A stretch of 64,000 nt of DNA from Antedon mediterranea. Lineage: Eukaryota; Echinodermata; Crinoidea; Comatulida; Antedonidae. Both the position numbers and the translations under genes were made by a program. The first letter of the stretch is position 1. Every line of letters starts with the position of its first letter. Below, in pieces: positions 21,001 through 31,392 of this stretch. The notes under the pieces were generated by a model, which was not told the origin of the DNA, made no database searches, and saw only the letters and a program-made list of their open reading frames with translations. The stretch covers positions 2,877,001 through 2,941,000 of the forward strand of contig NC_092670.1 of the NCBI RefSeq assembly GCF_964355755.1. The letters run 5' to 3'.

Positions 21001-22791
21001 TTGGACATGAAAACAAAACTGAACCTAAATTGAAAAATGAAATACAAATTTCAGATTGCATACCATTATTCTTAGTATCTGATCTTGGCTAAAAAAATGA
21101 ATAAATCAGGACATTTATGACAATGGCATCGTTTATGAATTTCTGCTTATGCATATATATAAATACAGTAGTTTTCTGTAATAATTTAATTTTGATAAGA
21201 GTTAATAAATACGTACAATTCTTAGACCACAGAATGTAAGACCATCTAATATGTCATATGCTGTCTTTACTGGTCGCAATCTAAATAAAAAATTAGCAAT
21301 TTATAATATAAAAGTATACATTTTTAAACCCAATGACAGTATACAGTAGGATGGTAGCAACATTTACAAATAACATATAGTGAAATATACTCATAAACTA
21401 TTAGAGATAGTGACATCCAACATTATGTACCACCAATCTGAGTTTACAATTTACAAAAGTATCAGCAGTTTTATTATGGACATTCAATTAAATAAATATT
21501 TACGTTTTTTTGGTGAACAACGTTTTGTTACAGTCAGTAGCACTGAAACAAAAAAATTTATAATTAATACTAGACAATTTTCAATTGCTGACAAAAGTGT
21601 TTAGTCTACTACAATAACTCTTCGTTCTATTGCTTATTAAAAAATATAAATATTCCTAGTCCCTTTTGAAAAATAGACTATTCCAAGATACATGATTAAA
21701 AATTACAAGTGCATCGTGTTAATAGCAATTTAATTTGGCAAATATTTACATTTTTTTTGTTGGTAAGAAAGTAGTTTTGTTTGAATTATCTTCACTGTAT
21801 GAGTTGCCACTCCTTATTGTACCACTGAAATTAACAGAAAATACTTATCAAAATACTACACAATTTTGTACTCAACATTGCTTACAAAGGTGTTTAGTCT
21901 ACTACAATAACTTTTCGTTCTATTGCTTATTTAAAAATATAAATATTTCTAATAACTTTGATAATCATTTTCTGAAAGCGGTTTGGAAGAACAACGATCA
22001 TCATGTCTTCCTAGTGTTTACAATCAAAAATAAAGAAAATTCTTATAATTCAACATTGAAAAAGAGCTTAACTTTTTAGAAAAATGGGCTATACAATGAA
22101 ATTCAAATTAAAAATTACAAACTGAGCAATTCAATTTGGTAAATATTTACATTTCCGTGGTAGTCAAGATAGTAGCCGTTTCTTCATCACTTGATGAGTC
22201 GTCATCCTTTATTCTACCTCTGAAATAAAAAGAATATACAAGTCAGAAAATGGTTGTAAAATTCTCATTCAACTAAATTACTAGATTAATATATTCATAG
22301 GTCAGCCGAATTTAATTGTACAGAAAATATTTGCATTTGTAGATTTGCAACCTTACCATTTTGAATGTCACTTTTAAACATTAACTAACTCTGGAATGTA
22401 TAATAATACAGTAATAATGTTTTTTATCTACCAGTAAGTATACCTACCCCAGAGCAAGTTTCAAATGTAATTTAAAACATCATTTATCAGATTCATACTC
22501 ACCTATATCCTCAGGGTTACTTATTAGTTTGAAGATCGTGCAACCCCTAGTCTTTCAATAAACCCGGACAGACAGACAGACATGGGTTTTATTAATTTGA
22601 GTCAAGTTCAATTAAAGTCAACGATTTGATGATAGTCAAACGTAATCAATAAGCTTAATGGAAATAATTGAATTAGGCCTCGTATCAACCCTATGTGTAT
22701 ATAATTCATATTATGTGTACTTACGATTTCTTTAAATCTCTAAACACATCTTCAAAAGAGAGTGCCATCGGTTTCAGGATTGATTACCTTC
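18053..22791 (-). CDS. micro-exon gene, unknown protein (~170 aa)
   Basis: Minus-strand exons were found by matching GT-AG sites and codon phase. E1 is 22725-22791, with ATG at 22766-22768 (MALSFEDVFRDLKK). E2 is 22151-22219 (RIKDDDSSSDEETATILTT), E3 21217-21280 (LRPVKTAYDILDGLTFCGLR), E4 21064-21088 (25 nt, PRSDTKNN), E5 20792-20832 (IGTNYGEEEEEGT), E6 19828-19887 (DVDTSYRPDDSISETSDE), E7 18514-18579 (DRLMDSEEEEEIIEKRRK) and E8 18053-18195 (LTFLNKYMLHESYPWKTVR, then a basic tail to TGA). All joins agree in phase except E6 to E7, where one exon of 3n+1 length or another splice site is missing. The product is acidic in the middle and basic at the end; no family is recognised. Exons E2, E6 and E7 are duplicated (separate entries). 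Donors are mostly GTAAGT or GTATGN. Confidence 0.65.
18514..18579 (-). other. cassette exon E7, copy c (phase 1-1)
   Basis: 66 nt between the acceptor tttcacag and the donor gtacat, beginning with AT and ending with G. Its trailing G plus the CT of E8 gives an Ala codon, so it joins the terminal exon in frame. It is part of a ~405-bp tandem duplication. Confidence 0.65.
18917..18982 (-). other. cassette exon E7, copy b (phase 1-1)
   Basis: 66 nt, acceptor tttcacag, donor gtatgc. Codes DRLMDSEEEEEIIEK then a run of Lys/Arg. It differs from copy c only near the 3' end. Confidence 0.65.
19320..19391 (-). other. cassette exon E7, copy a (phase 1-1)
   Basis: 72 nt, acceptor attttacag, donor gtatga. 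Codes DRLMDLEEEEEIIEKSKRGK. It is two codons longer than copies b and c and more diverged, so it is the oldest duplicate. All three copies are symmetric and can be skipped, included or exchanged without shifting frame. Confidence 0.65.
19434..19745 (+). mobile_element. 5' fragment of the satellite-associated Helitron family
   Basis: tcctcctacgataattg through aatttatgagccc matches the bodies of the Helitrons at 48690-49519 and 52345-53464. The 3' hairpin and CTAG are missing, so the insertion is truncated. It lies between exons E6 and E7 of the micro-exon gene, where one exon is unaccounted for. Confidence 0.75.
19828..19887 (-). other. exon E6, intact copy (phase 0-0)
   Basis: 60 nt between acceptor AG and donor gtaagt. 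Encodes an acidic Ser/Asp-rich peptide ending SISETSDE. A damaged copy is at 20579-20633. Confidence 0.6.
20579..20633 (-). pseudogene. exon E6 duplicate, frame-breaking (dead or poison exon)
   Basis: The ~785-bp offset duplicate of E6 keeps an AG acceptor and a gtaggt donor but lost bases at its start, so it is 55 nt (3n+1). Entered in phase 0 from E5 it meets TAG after six codons. Inclusion would truncate the protein. It could be a decayed exon or a regulatory poison exon; the sequence cannot decide. Confidence 0.5.
21504..21542 (-). other. cassette exon E2, copy c (phase 2-2)
   Basis: 39 nt, acceptor tgtttcag, donor gtaaat, encoding ATDCNKTLFTKK. Short, but it keeps splice sites and symmetric phase. 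Confidence 0.5.
21750..21824 (-). other. cassette exon E2, copy b (phase 2-2)
   Basis: 75 nt, acceptor taatttcag, donor gtaaatattt, encoding GTIRSGNSYSEDNSNKTTFL. It parallels exon E2 (G-x-I-x.., Ser/Asp-rich, TT-L-x-T) at low identity. The plus-strand open frame here is only a shadow. Confidence 0.55.
22151..22219 (-). other. cassette exon E2, copy a (phase 2-2)
   Basis: 69 nt, acceptor tttatttcag, donor gtaaatattt. Its first base completes a Ser codon with E1. The shared donor gtaaatattt with copies b and c supports descent from one ancestral exon. Confidence 0.6.
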
Positions 22792-22799
22792 CTAGAGTT

Positions 22800-23265
22800 T
22801 AAAAAAAACTAGAATTTGAATAGCTATAAAATCAAAATGCACTTATTTACTGTACACAGTGTATACCACAAGCATTGAGTGAGTACACTTGCTAATAACA
22901 TTACTTCTGTTTTGAGGGAAAATTATTTGAAATTGAAAATAAAATTTGTGATACAGCTGAGAATTGACTGTCATTTTAACGTAAGGTTAAAGTAGATTTA
23001 GGCTTACTTAGTTTATACAGTTTATAATATGCTTGTCTGTGTAGTACTAGTATAGGTTACTAAGCACATCAGTTTTTAGAGGGTATGACTTATGAGATGG
23101 TAAACCTAAAGACTATCTTTAACAGACAAACAAGACCTACAGCACTTCAAAGTGCTGTACTTGCCTATGTACTGCCTTCATAGCCCCCATAATCCCATAT
23201 GAATGAGAATCATAAAAAAAAGTCACAGAAAAACCTGGCTCATCCTACCACTTCTACTAGAGTAC
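22800..23265. other. probable 5' intron, nothing recognisable
   Basis: Between the acceptor before E1 (ctctag, minus strand) and the TAGGCCTA island no exon or repeat could be identified. Confidence 0.4.
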
Positions 23266-23269
23266 TAAG

Positions 23270-23995
23270 CATAGCTACCTAAAAAATAGGCTAACCCTCT
23301 AAAAGTTAACCTAGACTAGTGCCTACTACTAGGCTACTTTAGGCCTGTAGAAGTAGAAAGTAGCCTAGGCATAGGGTAGGCCTACTCTAGGCTTAATAGT
23401 AGGGGTCTACCTAGGCCTAGCTCTTAGTAGAGTGAGTTGTATTTTATAACTCTAGGCCTAGCCTAGGCCTAGAGCTAGGCATCCTTTTGAATTTGACATT
23501 GTAAATGTCAACATTTTTGTAGGTTTAGGCCTAGAGGGCCTATAATATTATAACCTTTAGTAGGCATAGGAGGCCTTAACCATAGAGATATTATAGTGAA
23601 CTATAATATCTCTATGCCTTAACTAACCTTCTAAGCTTATTATTATACAGCCTAGCTAGGCTAGGCCTAGCCTAGAACGTAGTAGTAGGGCTAGGCCTAG
23701 CTAGGCCTTCTTTTAGGCTAGGCTACTCTCTTTTTAGGCTAGACTAGGCCAGGGCAAGGCCTAACTAATAAGGCCCCTCCCGCTAGCTAGTAGGAGCCCT
23801 ATAGGCCTACCTATCTAGTAGCCTAGGCTTAGCCTACCTACCTAGGCCTACTTGGCATAATAGACTAGGCCTAGGCCTACCTAGCCCTCTAGCTAGGCCT
23901 AGGCCTAGGCCTAGTTAGGCTAGACGACGTATCGTATAGAATAAGGGTACTTGTTTGTAGACCCTCTCGCTGGCCCGGGCCTAGCCTCACTAGCC
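23270..23995. repeat. TAGGCCTA island
   Basis: Dozens of ctaggcctag and aggcctac motifs, some in perfect runs such as ctaggcctaggcctaggc (23893-23912). The octamer is its own reverse complement, so both strands read alike. Similar islands lie at 8560, 44640-45150 and 63700-63960. Confidence 0.9.
23581..23616. mobile_element. 36-bp near-perfect palindromic micro-element, 7-bp TSD
   Basis: catagagatattatag, four central bases, then its exact reverse complement. Flanked by ccttaac on both sides (23574-23580, 23617-23623). The same arm is at 47723. Confidence 0.85.
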
Positions 23996-24109
23996 TTAAT
24001 AGACCTGTATATTATTGGTTGTTAGTTGTTTTATTTTATTCAAACTAGCCTACCTAGTAAATATTAGTAGTTAATTTATGCATACCAAGCATCAAAAAAG
24101 TTTTTCACT

Positions 24110-24190
24110 ACCACCCCACGGCTCGCTTCCCGCCGATCCTCTTCTCGCTTCGCGCGCCGCCCGATGCATGCACACTGCGCATGCGTGGAG
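24110..24190 (-). promoter_or_regulatory. GC-rich promoter candidate with NRF1 site
   Basis: A CpG-rich stretch (gcttcgcgcgccgcccg) in AT-rich surroundings holds tgcgcatgcg at 24176-24185, the palindromic core of NRF1 binding sites common in animal TATA-less promoters. It lies ~1.3 kb upstream of E1 of the micro-exon gene, so a leader exon would be needed. Confidence 0.4.
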
Positions 24191-24666
24191 GAGTGGGATC
24201 TTTGAATTCAAAGTTTTAATTCGCCTGATGATGGTGTTGTTTTAATTAAACTTCAATAAATACAATGTTTATTTTAAATTTCAGGTATAGCAAATTTTCC
24301 AGATTTAGAATCATTAAGGAAACATTACTAAACTAATTTGCTAAACATATAATCCGTTTTTTGTTGAAAATTCAAGAAATACTGAATGTCTACCAAATGT
24401 CATATACATACAACACGACATATAACCCCCTTTATTCTTATAGGGTTTAATTTTATTAATAAACACCCCTACGACTAAAATCAACTATTCTAAGTGTTTA
24501 GACATGTACTTGAATAGAAAGACTGCTTCAAATCTTAAGTTACAACTGCAGACGGTGTTTTTTACGGTATGTTAACATTAGGGAGACATCAAAATGTCTC
24601 CCAAAAGTATTTGTCTCCCAAGTATCAGATTGAAACGCCAAATTGTCTCCCAAGTGTATAATTAAT

Positions 24667-24670
<4 letters not shown>

Positions 24671-24712
<42 letters not shown>
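24671..24712. repeat. (AT)n microsatellite
   Basis: Follows the right end of the candidate 8.5 kb element, mirroring 16029-16144. Confidence 0.98.
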
Positions 24713-24715
<3 letters not shown>

Positions 24716-25730
24716 GGTTTTTTTACAGTGCCTCACAATGTTATTTTATGTCCGTTCATTTTTTTTTATTAAATCGAAAACAAAAGGAAATTAGAATTTT
24801 GAAAGTGTGCAATAAGCAATTATGTCCGATTTTCACTTATATTTTCAAGTATTTTTTATTAGTGGTAGGCCTACTGTTCCACGCGTATATTTATATTATC
24901 AACCCATTGCCAAAAGTAAATAGACCCAGTGTACCAACAGATTTTAAGCCGGTTACAAATACTTCTAATTTAATGTTTAAAACGATTGAATGTATCAAGA
25001 CTCAAGGAAACATTTGTAATGTAGCCTAGATAAGAACCAATTTGCATCTAGAGCTCAACGATTCTGTTAATTCTTTTCTCCATAATATTTACCAACGCCT
25101 TGATCCAAACAAAGTTATGTTAATGGTCTATCTTTATCGATTTCCCCGGTTCATTTAACACTATTTTACATCATATTTTAATTGAGAATGCGTCAATAAA
25201 TGTCAGTACCCATTGTAGTACATTGTAGGAGATTGTTAATAGACAACATTTCCGGTATAGTAATAGGAAAGAAATTTACGCGAAAATATCTTTCAGAACA
25301 ATTATTCATTGTTGCAAATATTTACGCCCCCATTCTATATATTATCCAACGATAATATATACTTTACAATTTAATTCCGAATGTAAATGTTGTTAATGGA
25401 TGGCTATACTTGTCTGTGTTATTATTCATACATCTAGATCCGTGGTTGACTTTTTAATAGGTTTGACAATGCAATACAATTCATTTCATAATTCATCATT
25501 TTCGCCGATTTTAGCTTGTAATTTGTATTAATTAAACAATTCATACATTCACAATTCTTGAAGATGAACAGGCAAAAAATTAGTTAACATACTTAGTATC
25601 TGTTACTGTACAATATTATTTTCAGATGTTTCCTTTATAAACCTCACTTCCTGAACAAGACCATTAAGTTTACAATTATGAACTATTTATAATAAGGAAG
25701 TTCATCTTAAATGTGTTGAATTGGTGCAGG
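24713..25730. other. no recognisable feature
   Basis: AT-rich sequence. The open frame that runs out of the AT repeat into this region has no similarity to a known domain and no exon signals. Confidence 0.5.
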
Positions 25731-25881
25731 ATAGGCATTTGTATCCTGTCTCAAGGTTGTCAGGTCAGGTTTGTTCCATGTAAGTTTACAGTTTTGCTGC
25801 TACCATCGCGTCAAAGAGCGCGTTTATACAACACGCATTACATGCATATTCTACACGCCTACGAGAAGTGTGTTGTATAAC

Positions 25882-26335
25882 CAAAGATTGTATAGCGCCG
25901 CGTAGCGGCGCAAGATAGGTAACTGGGTGAAACCTTTGTAATCCATGGACGCCATTCCGGCGGACAAATTTGAACCGGAATAAAGTCGTTGTCAAGGCAA
26001 TATCCACGATGTTTCGGTTAAAGAACGAAGTTGTCTAACCAAACGTATCAATGTAAACACACAGAATTAATCGGTAAGTGTCCAGATCCCAAAGAAACTT
26101 TTATTTTACTTTGTTTACATAATTTCTTCCCTTTTCCATGAATCATTCATCAAGATGGTTAACCACAGATACTTCGAGGCGGACCGCAAAGTTTAAACCA
26201 TTTACATTTAAATCACAATAATAACCTGTCCGTCCGAATGGCGTCCATGGATTTACTGGGCGCGTAGTGTTATAAGATAGGAGCTTGGCAACAGTTACCT
26301 ATCTTGCGCCGCGTAGCGGCGCTATACAATCTTTG
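25882..26335. mobile_element. 454-bp inverted-repeat element with 7-bp TSD
   Basis: Perfect ~43-bp terminal inverted repeats run from caaagattgtatagcgcc to ggcgctatacaatctttg, with exact 7-bp direct repeats gtataac outside (25875-25881, 26336-26342). Weaker pairing continues inward to atccatggacgccattc. Like the palindromic micro-elements it begins CA, has GA at positions 5-6, and makes 7-bp duplications. There is no coding sequence. P-superfamily elements make 7-8 bp duplications and are one candidate. Confidence 0.85.
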
Positions 26336-27178
26336 GTATAACAACAAAGGTTGTGTTTATGAACATTTAAAGTATCTGGATATGCCAGAGGTCTCTCCTG
26401 ACAAGGCTAAATCAAAATTCTCCCTACCGTTTACAGACTTCTAGGTATCCGGCTACTCATGGCCTTATTTTCAGCCTGATTTGCGTGATTATCTCATAAA
26501 ATACATTGTTTAATCCAGCAAGGTCGCCTTCAACTCCCCTGAGGACAAGCCAACCCTCCAAATTTGCCGGGCTGAGGTTGGTCCGGATAACCCAGGTGGT
26601 AGTACTCAAAAAAGTCATTAAGGGTCATTAAGGCATGATTAATGACCCCAAAAGATGAAAAGTTATCCGGATACTTGCTGTTCGTAAACGGGCCGCGATT
26701 TTTTTTTCGTACATAAGTTGGGGACCCCCTCATGAAACGTCACAAAATAAACATGAATAATTCATCAGTTAAATTTTCTTGTTCCGTGTGCACCCAAGCG
26801 TATAGCAACAAGAAGTGATTACAGTAGTTTACACAAGTGCGGTACGATTCTAGGCCTATCTCCGCTGTGGTTGCCGCGTGCGATTTCATAATAGAATAGC
26901 GGCGTTTTGTGTGGATTGTCGAAATAATCAGCCTTTAGTTTATGGTGTGTTTAATATAATTTATTACTAAAGAATTACGTGTTAAAATTATAGTTTCTAT
27001 TGATACTATAATTAGGCCTAATTGCTATTCTCTAAACCCATGTCTATTCTAGTGTTCATATACGCGCAGTTCCTTTGATTACATGCATATTGTTTGATAA
27101 TAAAATAGCAGAATTAAAAAAATACAGTACACAAATTATACACATTCTTTATTCTTGTGGGTCTAAGCTTTCTTTGGG

Positions 27179-28264
27179 GGGTGTCACGAAAGCTCAGACC
27201 ACGAAAGCTCAGACCCCCTAAGACCTAAGATCACGAAAGCTAAGACCCAACACCTAAGATTACAAATACTAAGATATACTACAGCTTAAAAACAATACTT
27301 GTTTATCCATACATAATTTTAAACACAGTAGGTTTCATTTATTACCATAAATATAATTTAATACTACCGCAAAACATAGATAAACTCACATTATTTTCGC
27401 CCGTTGAGTAAATGTATATTTTTTCTTTACAACAAACAAACTTGACGGGTTGTTTGTTGGTATATATTTACTCCATTGTGTTGGTTCAGAGGATGTTTTT
27501 CTTACGCACCTGCCTTTCTTGTATTTTGACTCCAAATTTGTTGACTAACTTTATCTTGAACACCACACTTTAAAATTAGGACTTATAAGTACTTTTAGAA
27601 GGAGAAACACATAATAACAAATAAATAAATCCTTTAAATTGATGATTTTACAGATGTGTTTCTTTGTATACTGTAATGACAATGTAACTCCTCGAGCTCC
27701 CCATGCTCAATGTTTTTGTTTCTATGGAGCGCCAAAAGAGCAACAATAATAGTACAAGTATAAAAACAGAAAGAAAACGAAACAAAAAAACTTATCATGA
27801 TTTTTAAATTAAAATTTATTTGCCAGTATTTATTTCTTCGTACTTGCATGATTATACTATTATCATTACAATTTTAATTTTACATTGTTCCATCCACACT
27901 GTAGATGGACTCCACAGAGTTTTCAGCCCTCTATATAATTTTTGCTCTTTTGACGTTCCATAGAAACAAAAACATTGAAAATGGCCCATGGGGTAGGCCT
28001 CTGTACTGTAGGCTAGTAATTTTGTGTGCGAGAAAAACGTCTGTAAAATCATCAATTTAAAAATGTATTTGTTACTTTTTATGTGATTCTTTTTCATGAA
28101 AGTGCCAATTCTAAGGTGTGGTATTCAGAATAAATGTTGGGAGTTAAAAATACAAGGCAGGTGCGAAAGATAAATATTTGTAATCTTAGGTGTTGGGTCT
28201 TAGCTTTCGTGATCTTAGGTCTTAGGGGGTCTGAGCTTTCGTGGTCTGAGCTTTCGTGACACCC
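27179..28264. mobile_element. foldback MULE-like element nested in the MULE
   Basis: The ends gggtgtcacgaaagctcag and its inverse are flanked by tttctttggg (27169-27178, 28265-28274; 9-11 bp possible). The TIR contains an internal triplication of cacgaaagctcagac. The inner arms at 27480-27810 and 27850-28170 also pair, so nearly the whole element is one imperfect hairpin. The two minus-strand open frames inside are mirror images of arm sequence, not genes. Confidence 0.8.
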
Positions 28265-28353
28265 TTTCTTTGGGCTATATCCAATGAATTACTACTTAGT
28301 GTAATGTCTTGCCTAGCTGTCGATTAGCCTCGACTCGACACATTTTACATAGT

Positions 28354-28373
28354 GGTGTGTGTGTGTGTGTGTG
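28354..28373. repeat. (GT)n microsatellite
   Basis: A short GT run in the right TIR-proximal part of the MULE. Confidence 0.9.
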
Positions 28374-30270
28374 AAGAAGAGTGCGCGAAGGCAATCACGT
28401 GAATTGACTTAGAATCCTAGGCCTACTGTAAAAGTATCGTATCGCAGTTGTGTAATCACTTCTTGTTGCTATACGCTTGGGTGCACACGGAACAAGAAAA
28501 TTTAACTGATGAATTATTCATGTTAATTTTGTAACGTTTCATGAGGGGGTCCCCAACTTATGTACGAAAAAAAAAATCGCAAACGGGCCCATAGAGATTC
28601 CGTGTAATGAGATTTTAATTGCAAAAAAGGCTACTTGGCTGAATCCTAACATTTGGTGGATTCCCGGTCGCCGTTACCGTGTTGGAAGTGTCCTCAGGGT
28701 CTATTTTGACCTCTCGTTAAAACAGGTCGTAATATAAATCATGTCATGCGACGTTGCTAACAAGATTGGGCCCATTTATTGCTGCTTCGCTGCCAGCAAT
28801 CATCCTCCTACCACGTCTTATTTTACGCCTAGCCATAAATCAGCATTAAAGTTGTATTGTCCCCCAAAACATGAAAAATAAAGATGAAAAAAATCAAATT
28901 TTGAATAGACCATTTTGTAGTTATAATAAAGTTATTCACTTTCGCAGAAAAAAAATCCGAAAAAATATTGATTTCGCTTATAAAAAATCAAAATAAGTTT
29001 ACCATTTTTTCGAACTCATAAGTTCAGAAATTCCAAAATAACGATGGTTAGCTAACAGCTCATAAATATTCATGATATGTTAATGAGTATCCAAACAGGG
29101 GAGATCCGATCTGTTCACCACGTAAACAAACATGTGCGAAGAACAGAAGAAAGTGCTGGGGTTTCCCTGATCATATGATGTAAAAAGCTCTGCCGTTAAT
29201 TTGCTGGTAAGTAGAATTCTATTTTAGATGAATGACACATCCTCCTATAATAGTTTTTGGCGTATAGTTATAGGCTTAGCTATCTAGGCTAGGGCTATAA
29301 TATAAGCCTACTTCTACTATCTAGTAGAGCCTACTAGGCCTAGTTAGTACTGTAGTTTACTACTACTGTGTAGTGTAGTGTAGCAGCAGCTGTAGGCAGG
29401 CAGATAATCGGGTCAGAAAAGAAGACGGGAACCCACTTTGAGGCCTAGCTAGGTCATATATGTCGTACTCACCTAGCTAAGCCATCACTCCACAACTAGC
29501 TACAGGAAATAGGCCTACTATGTTGATGTACCACTGATATACATTTGGAGCTCGAATTAATTTTAAAGTCTAAAAAAGACTAACTGATGACAAAAAACGA
29601 ACATTTGGAAAATGATCAGCATACAGTACCAAAGAAGTTGACGGTAGAATAGATTGTTGTTGATAGCAACCAAAACGAAAACACTAGTAATTAGACTAGG
29701 CCTTTTTTAGGGAGGAGATGCACTTTTCAGGGATTCCTTACTGTACATTAGTACCCCAAATTGAAAACTTCAGATTCATGTACAGAAATAATAATTATAT
29801 GTATGCAATAAATTGTGAAATATTTAACTTTTCTATTTGACTTTTGTATTTATACATCATTGTTTTTCAATTTATAGACTTAAGCTAATGAAGACTGGAA
29901 CAGAAGTTACACCCATACAGCATTTTAAAGGCAACTGGCAGTAGACTCGGTAGTGGAACACAAGATAAATATTGGATGACTATCATAAAGCATTAGGCAA
30001 ATGTGTTGGTTGTTTTCCAGCTTTTAAAATGTTGTATAGTTTTCATAATTCGAGCAATAACATTTGTATACAGCATTAAATAAATAAAAAATACTACTAC
30101 AGTACATGAGATAAAATCACCATAATTTTAATGTGTGAAGATTTACAGTACAGTACAGTAAAAAATGAGTTAATTACTAGTATATTTCATTGAATTTCTG
30201 CATTATTGTTGACAATTTATTTTCAACTATTAATTGATGTGTTGATTGTGGCATTACAGCAATAGCTTGT

Positions 30271-30675
30271 TGTAGTGAATTTATTTTAGTTGGTTCCGAG
30301 CTTTCTCAGGCGTATATATTTCCACGCGACGTACACAGCTGTCACTGAATGATAACTCATACAAAAGGTATATTTAACTCAACTAGAACTTTTATTCCTT
30401 GTAATTCGATTAATACATCTTTCTACCACTACCAGTCAAGCCTTAATATTCTCTTTATCATCTTTCCGTTTATCTACTCTGATCTTATTCTCTCTTCTTC
30501 TCTAATATCTATTACATTCCACTTTTATACTGGATATGCAAATTTTAGGCTTCAGAGGAGGATAACATTTTCCCTCCAAAAATTATACGATTTTGATTGG
30601 CTAATAATATAAGGCGGACCTGGTCTAAAGCATCCTTCTCTAAACACAGAGAATCACAACATAAATAATATGACA
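30271..30675. mobile_element. solo LTR, 405 bp, 5-bp TSD
   Basis: The sequence starts TGTAGTG and ends ATGACA (TG...CA) and is flanked by cttgt (30266-30270, 30676-30680). The colinear transposon at 7868 has the uninterrupted site agcaatagcttgtcttctg. It contains a TATA-like cgtatatatttcc. It interrupts the conserved exon of the transposon. The retrovirus-like family is unknown. Confidence 0.85.
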
Positions 30676-30680
30676 CTTGT

Positions 30681-30823
30681 CTTCTGTGATTGTTCATCCA
30701 TTTTAAAGTGTCATAGTAAGAAACGTTCAAATAAATATTGTGAATGTTGCTACCACATTTTGTGTTGATTTCTTCACCATTTTCCACTACTTGCTCATAT
30801 TGTTCATTCAAGTGTGTTAATAC
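30681..30823 (-). pseudogene. conserved exon of the TTAA transposon, split by the LTR
   Basis: Acceptor ttttaatag, then an open frame VLTHLNEQYEQVVENG through NNHRRQ up to the LTR insertion. In the copy at 7777-8025 the frame continues past this point. Here the acceptor-proximal codons are open, so this copy keeps the ancestral reading that the other lost. Confidence 0.45.
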
Positions 30824-31362
30824 CTATTAAAAGAAAGACATTATTTATTAAAATATGTACATAAAAAGTTTAATTGTGTGAACGTTGGTTTGAACGTTAT
30901 TGCTTTGGAAGAATTTTCAACATAACGGTACTAAGTACTGTAAAGTACACATTCCAAAAAATATTCAACTTAGATTATTTGGTCATTTTCTCTAAAATAA
31001 TTACATTATTGGATGTACAGTATAGGCCTAGTTACAATTTTCACAAATTTATATTAGCATTAAAATCTAATTAATCATGAAGGAAAAACCAAGCACCATA
31101 ATCTCTCCTGGCCCTGGTGGTGACCTTATTTTCTATTTTTGGCAGCCATTCACAAGTTTTCGCTTTTTGAGTTTCGCTGCTCTTATGTATAATTTTTTTT
31201 AATCACAAACTCTACATAGAAAAGAAAATTAAATGTTTTAAAATGAATGAAAAGTGATATGAATAATGATAAACTAAAGAGTATTATTAATATTATAGTA
31301 TTATACTAAAAATAAGACGAGTTGGTGGTGTCGAAATTCACACAAGTCACAATAAAACCATG

Positions 31363-31392
31363 GAGGTATAAAATATTTTATTTTTATACCTC
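31363..31392. repeat. short inverted repeat inserted in the TTAA transposon
   Basis: gaggtata ... tatacctc around an AT-rich centre, absent from the homologous place near 8505. It may be another palindromic micro-element, but no clean 7-bp duplication was found. Confidence 0.35.

Larger units (their letters stand above)
26695..28580. mobile_element. MULE-like element with long TIRs, 9-bp TSD
   Basis: ~150-bp terminal inverted repeats start gcgatttttttttcg and include gttggggaccccctcatg and gtgcacccaagcgtatagc. The 9-bp duplications aaacgggcc flank it (26686-26694, 28581-28589). Long TIRs with 9-bp duplications are characteristic of Mutator-like elements. It is non-autonomous; the interior is occupied by a second element. 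Confidence 0.85.

Noticed and set aside
21735-22079. 114-codon plus-strand frame
   Set aside because: It is the antisense shadow of cassette exon 21750-21824 plus intron; splice sites and phase support the minus strand.
24643-25029. 128-codon plus-strand frame starting in the AT microsatellite
   Set aside because: The Ile-Tyr run is translated microsatellite; the remainder has no domain or exon signals.
27634-28097. Two adjacent minus-strand frames
   Set aside because: They are opposite arms of the inner foldback MULE read on the same strand, not a pair of genes.
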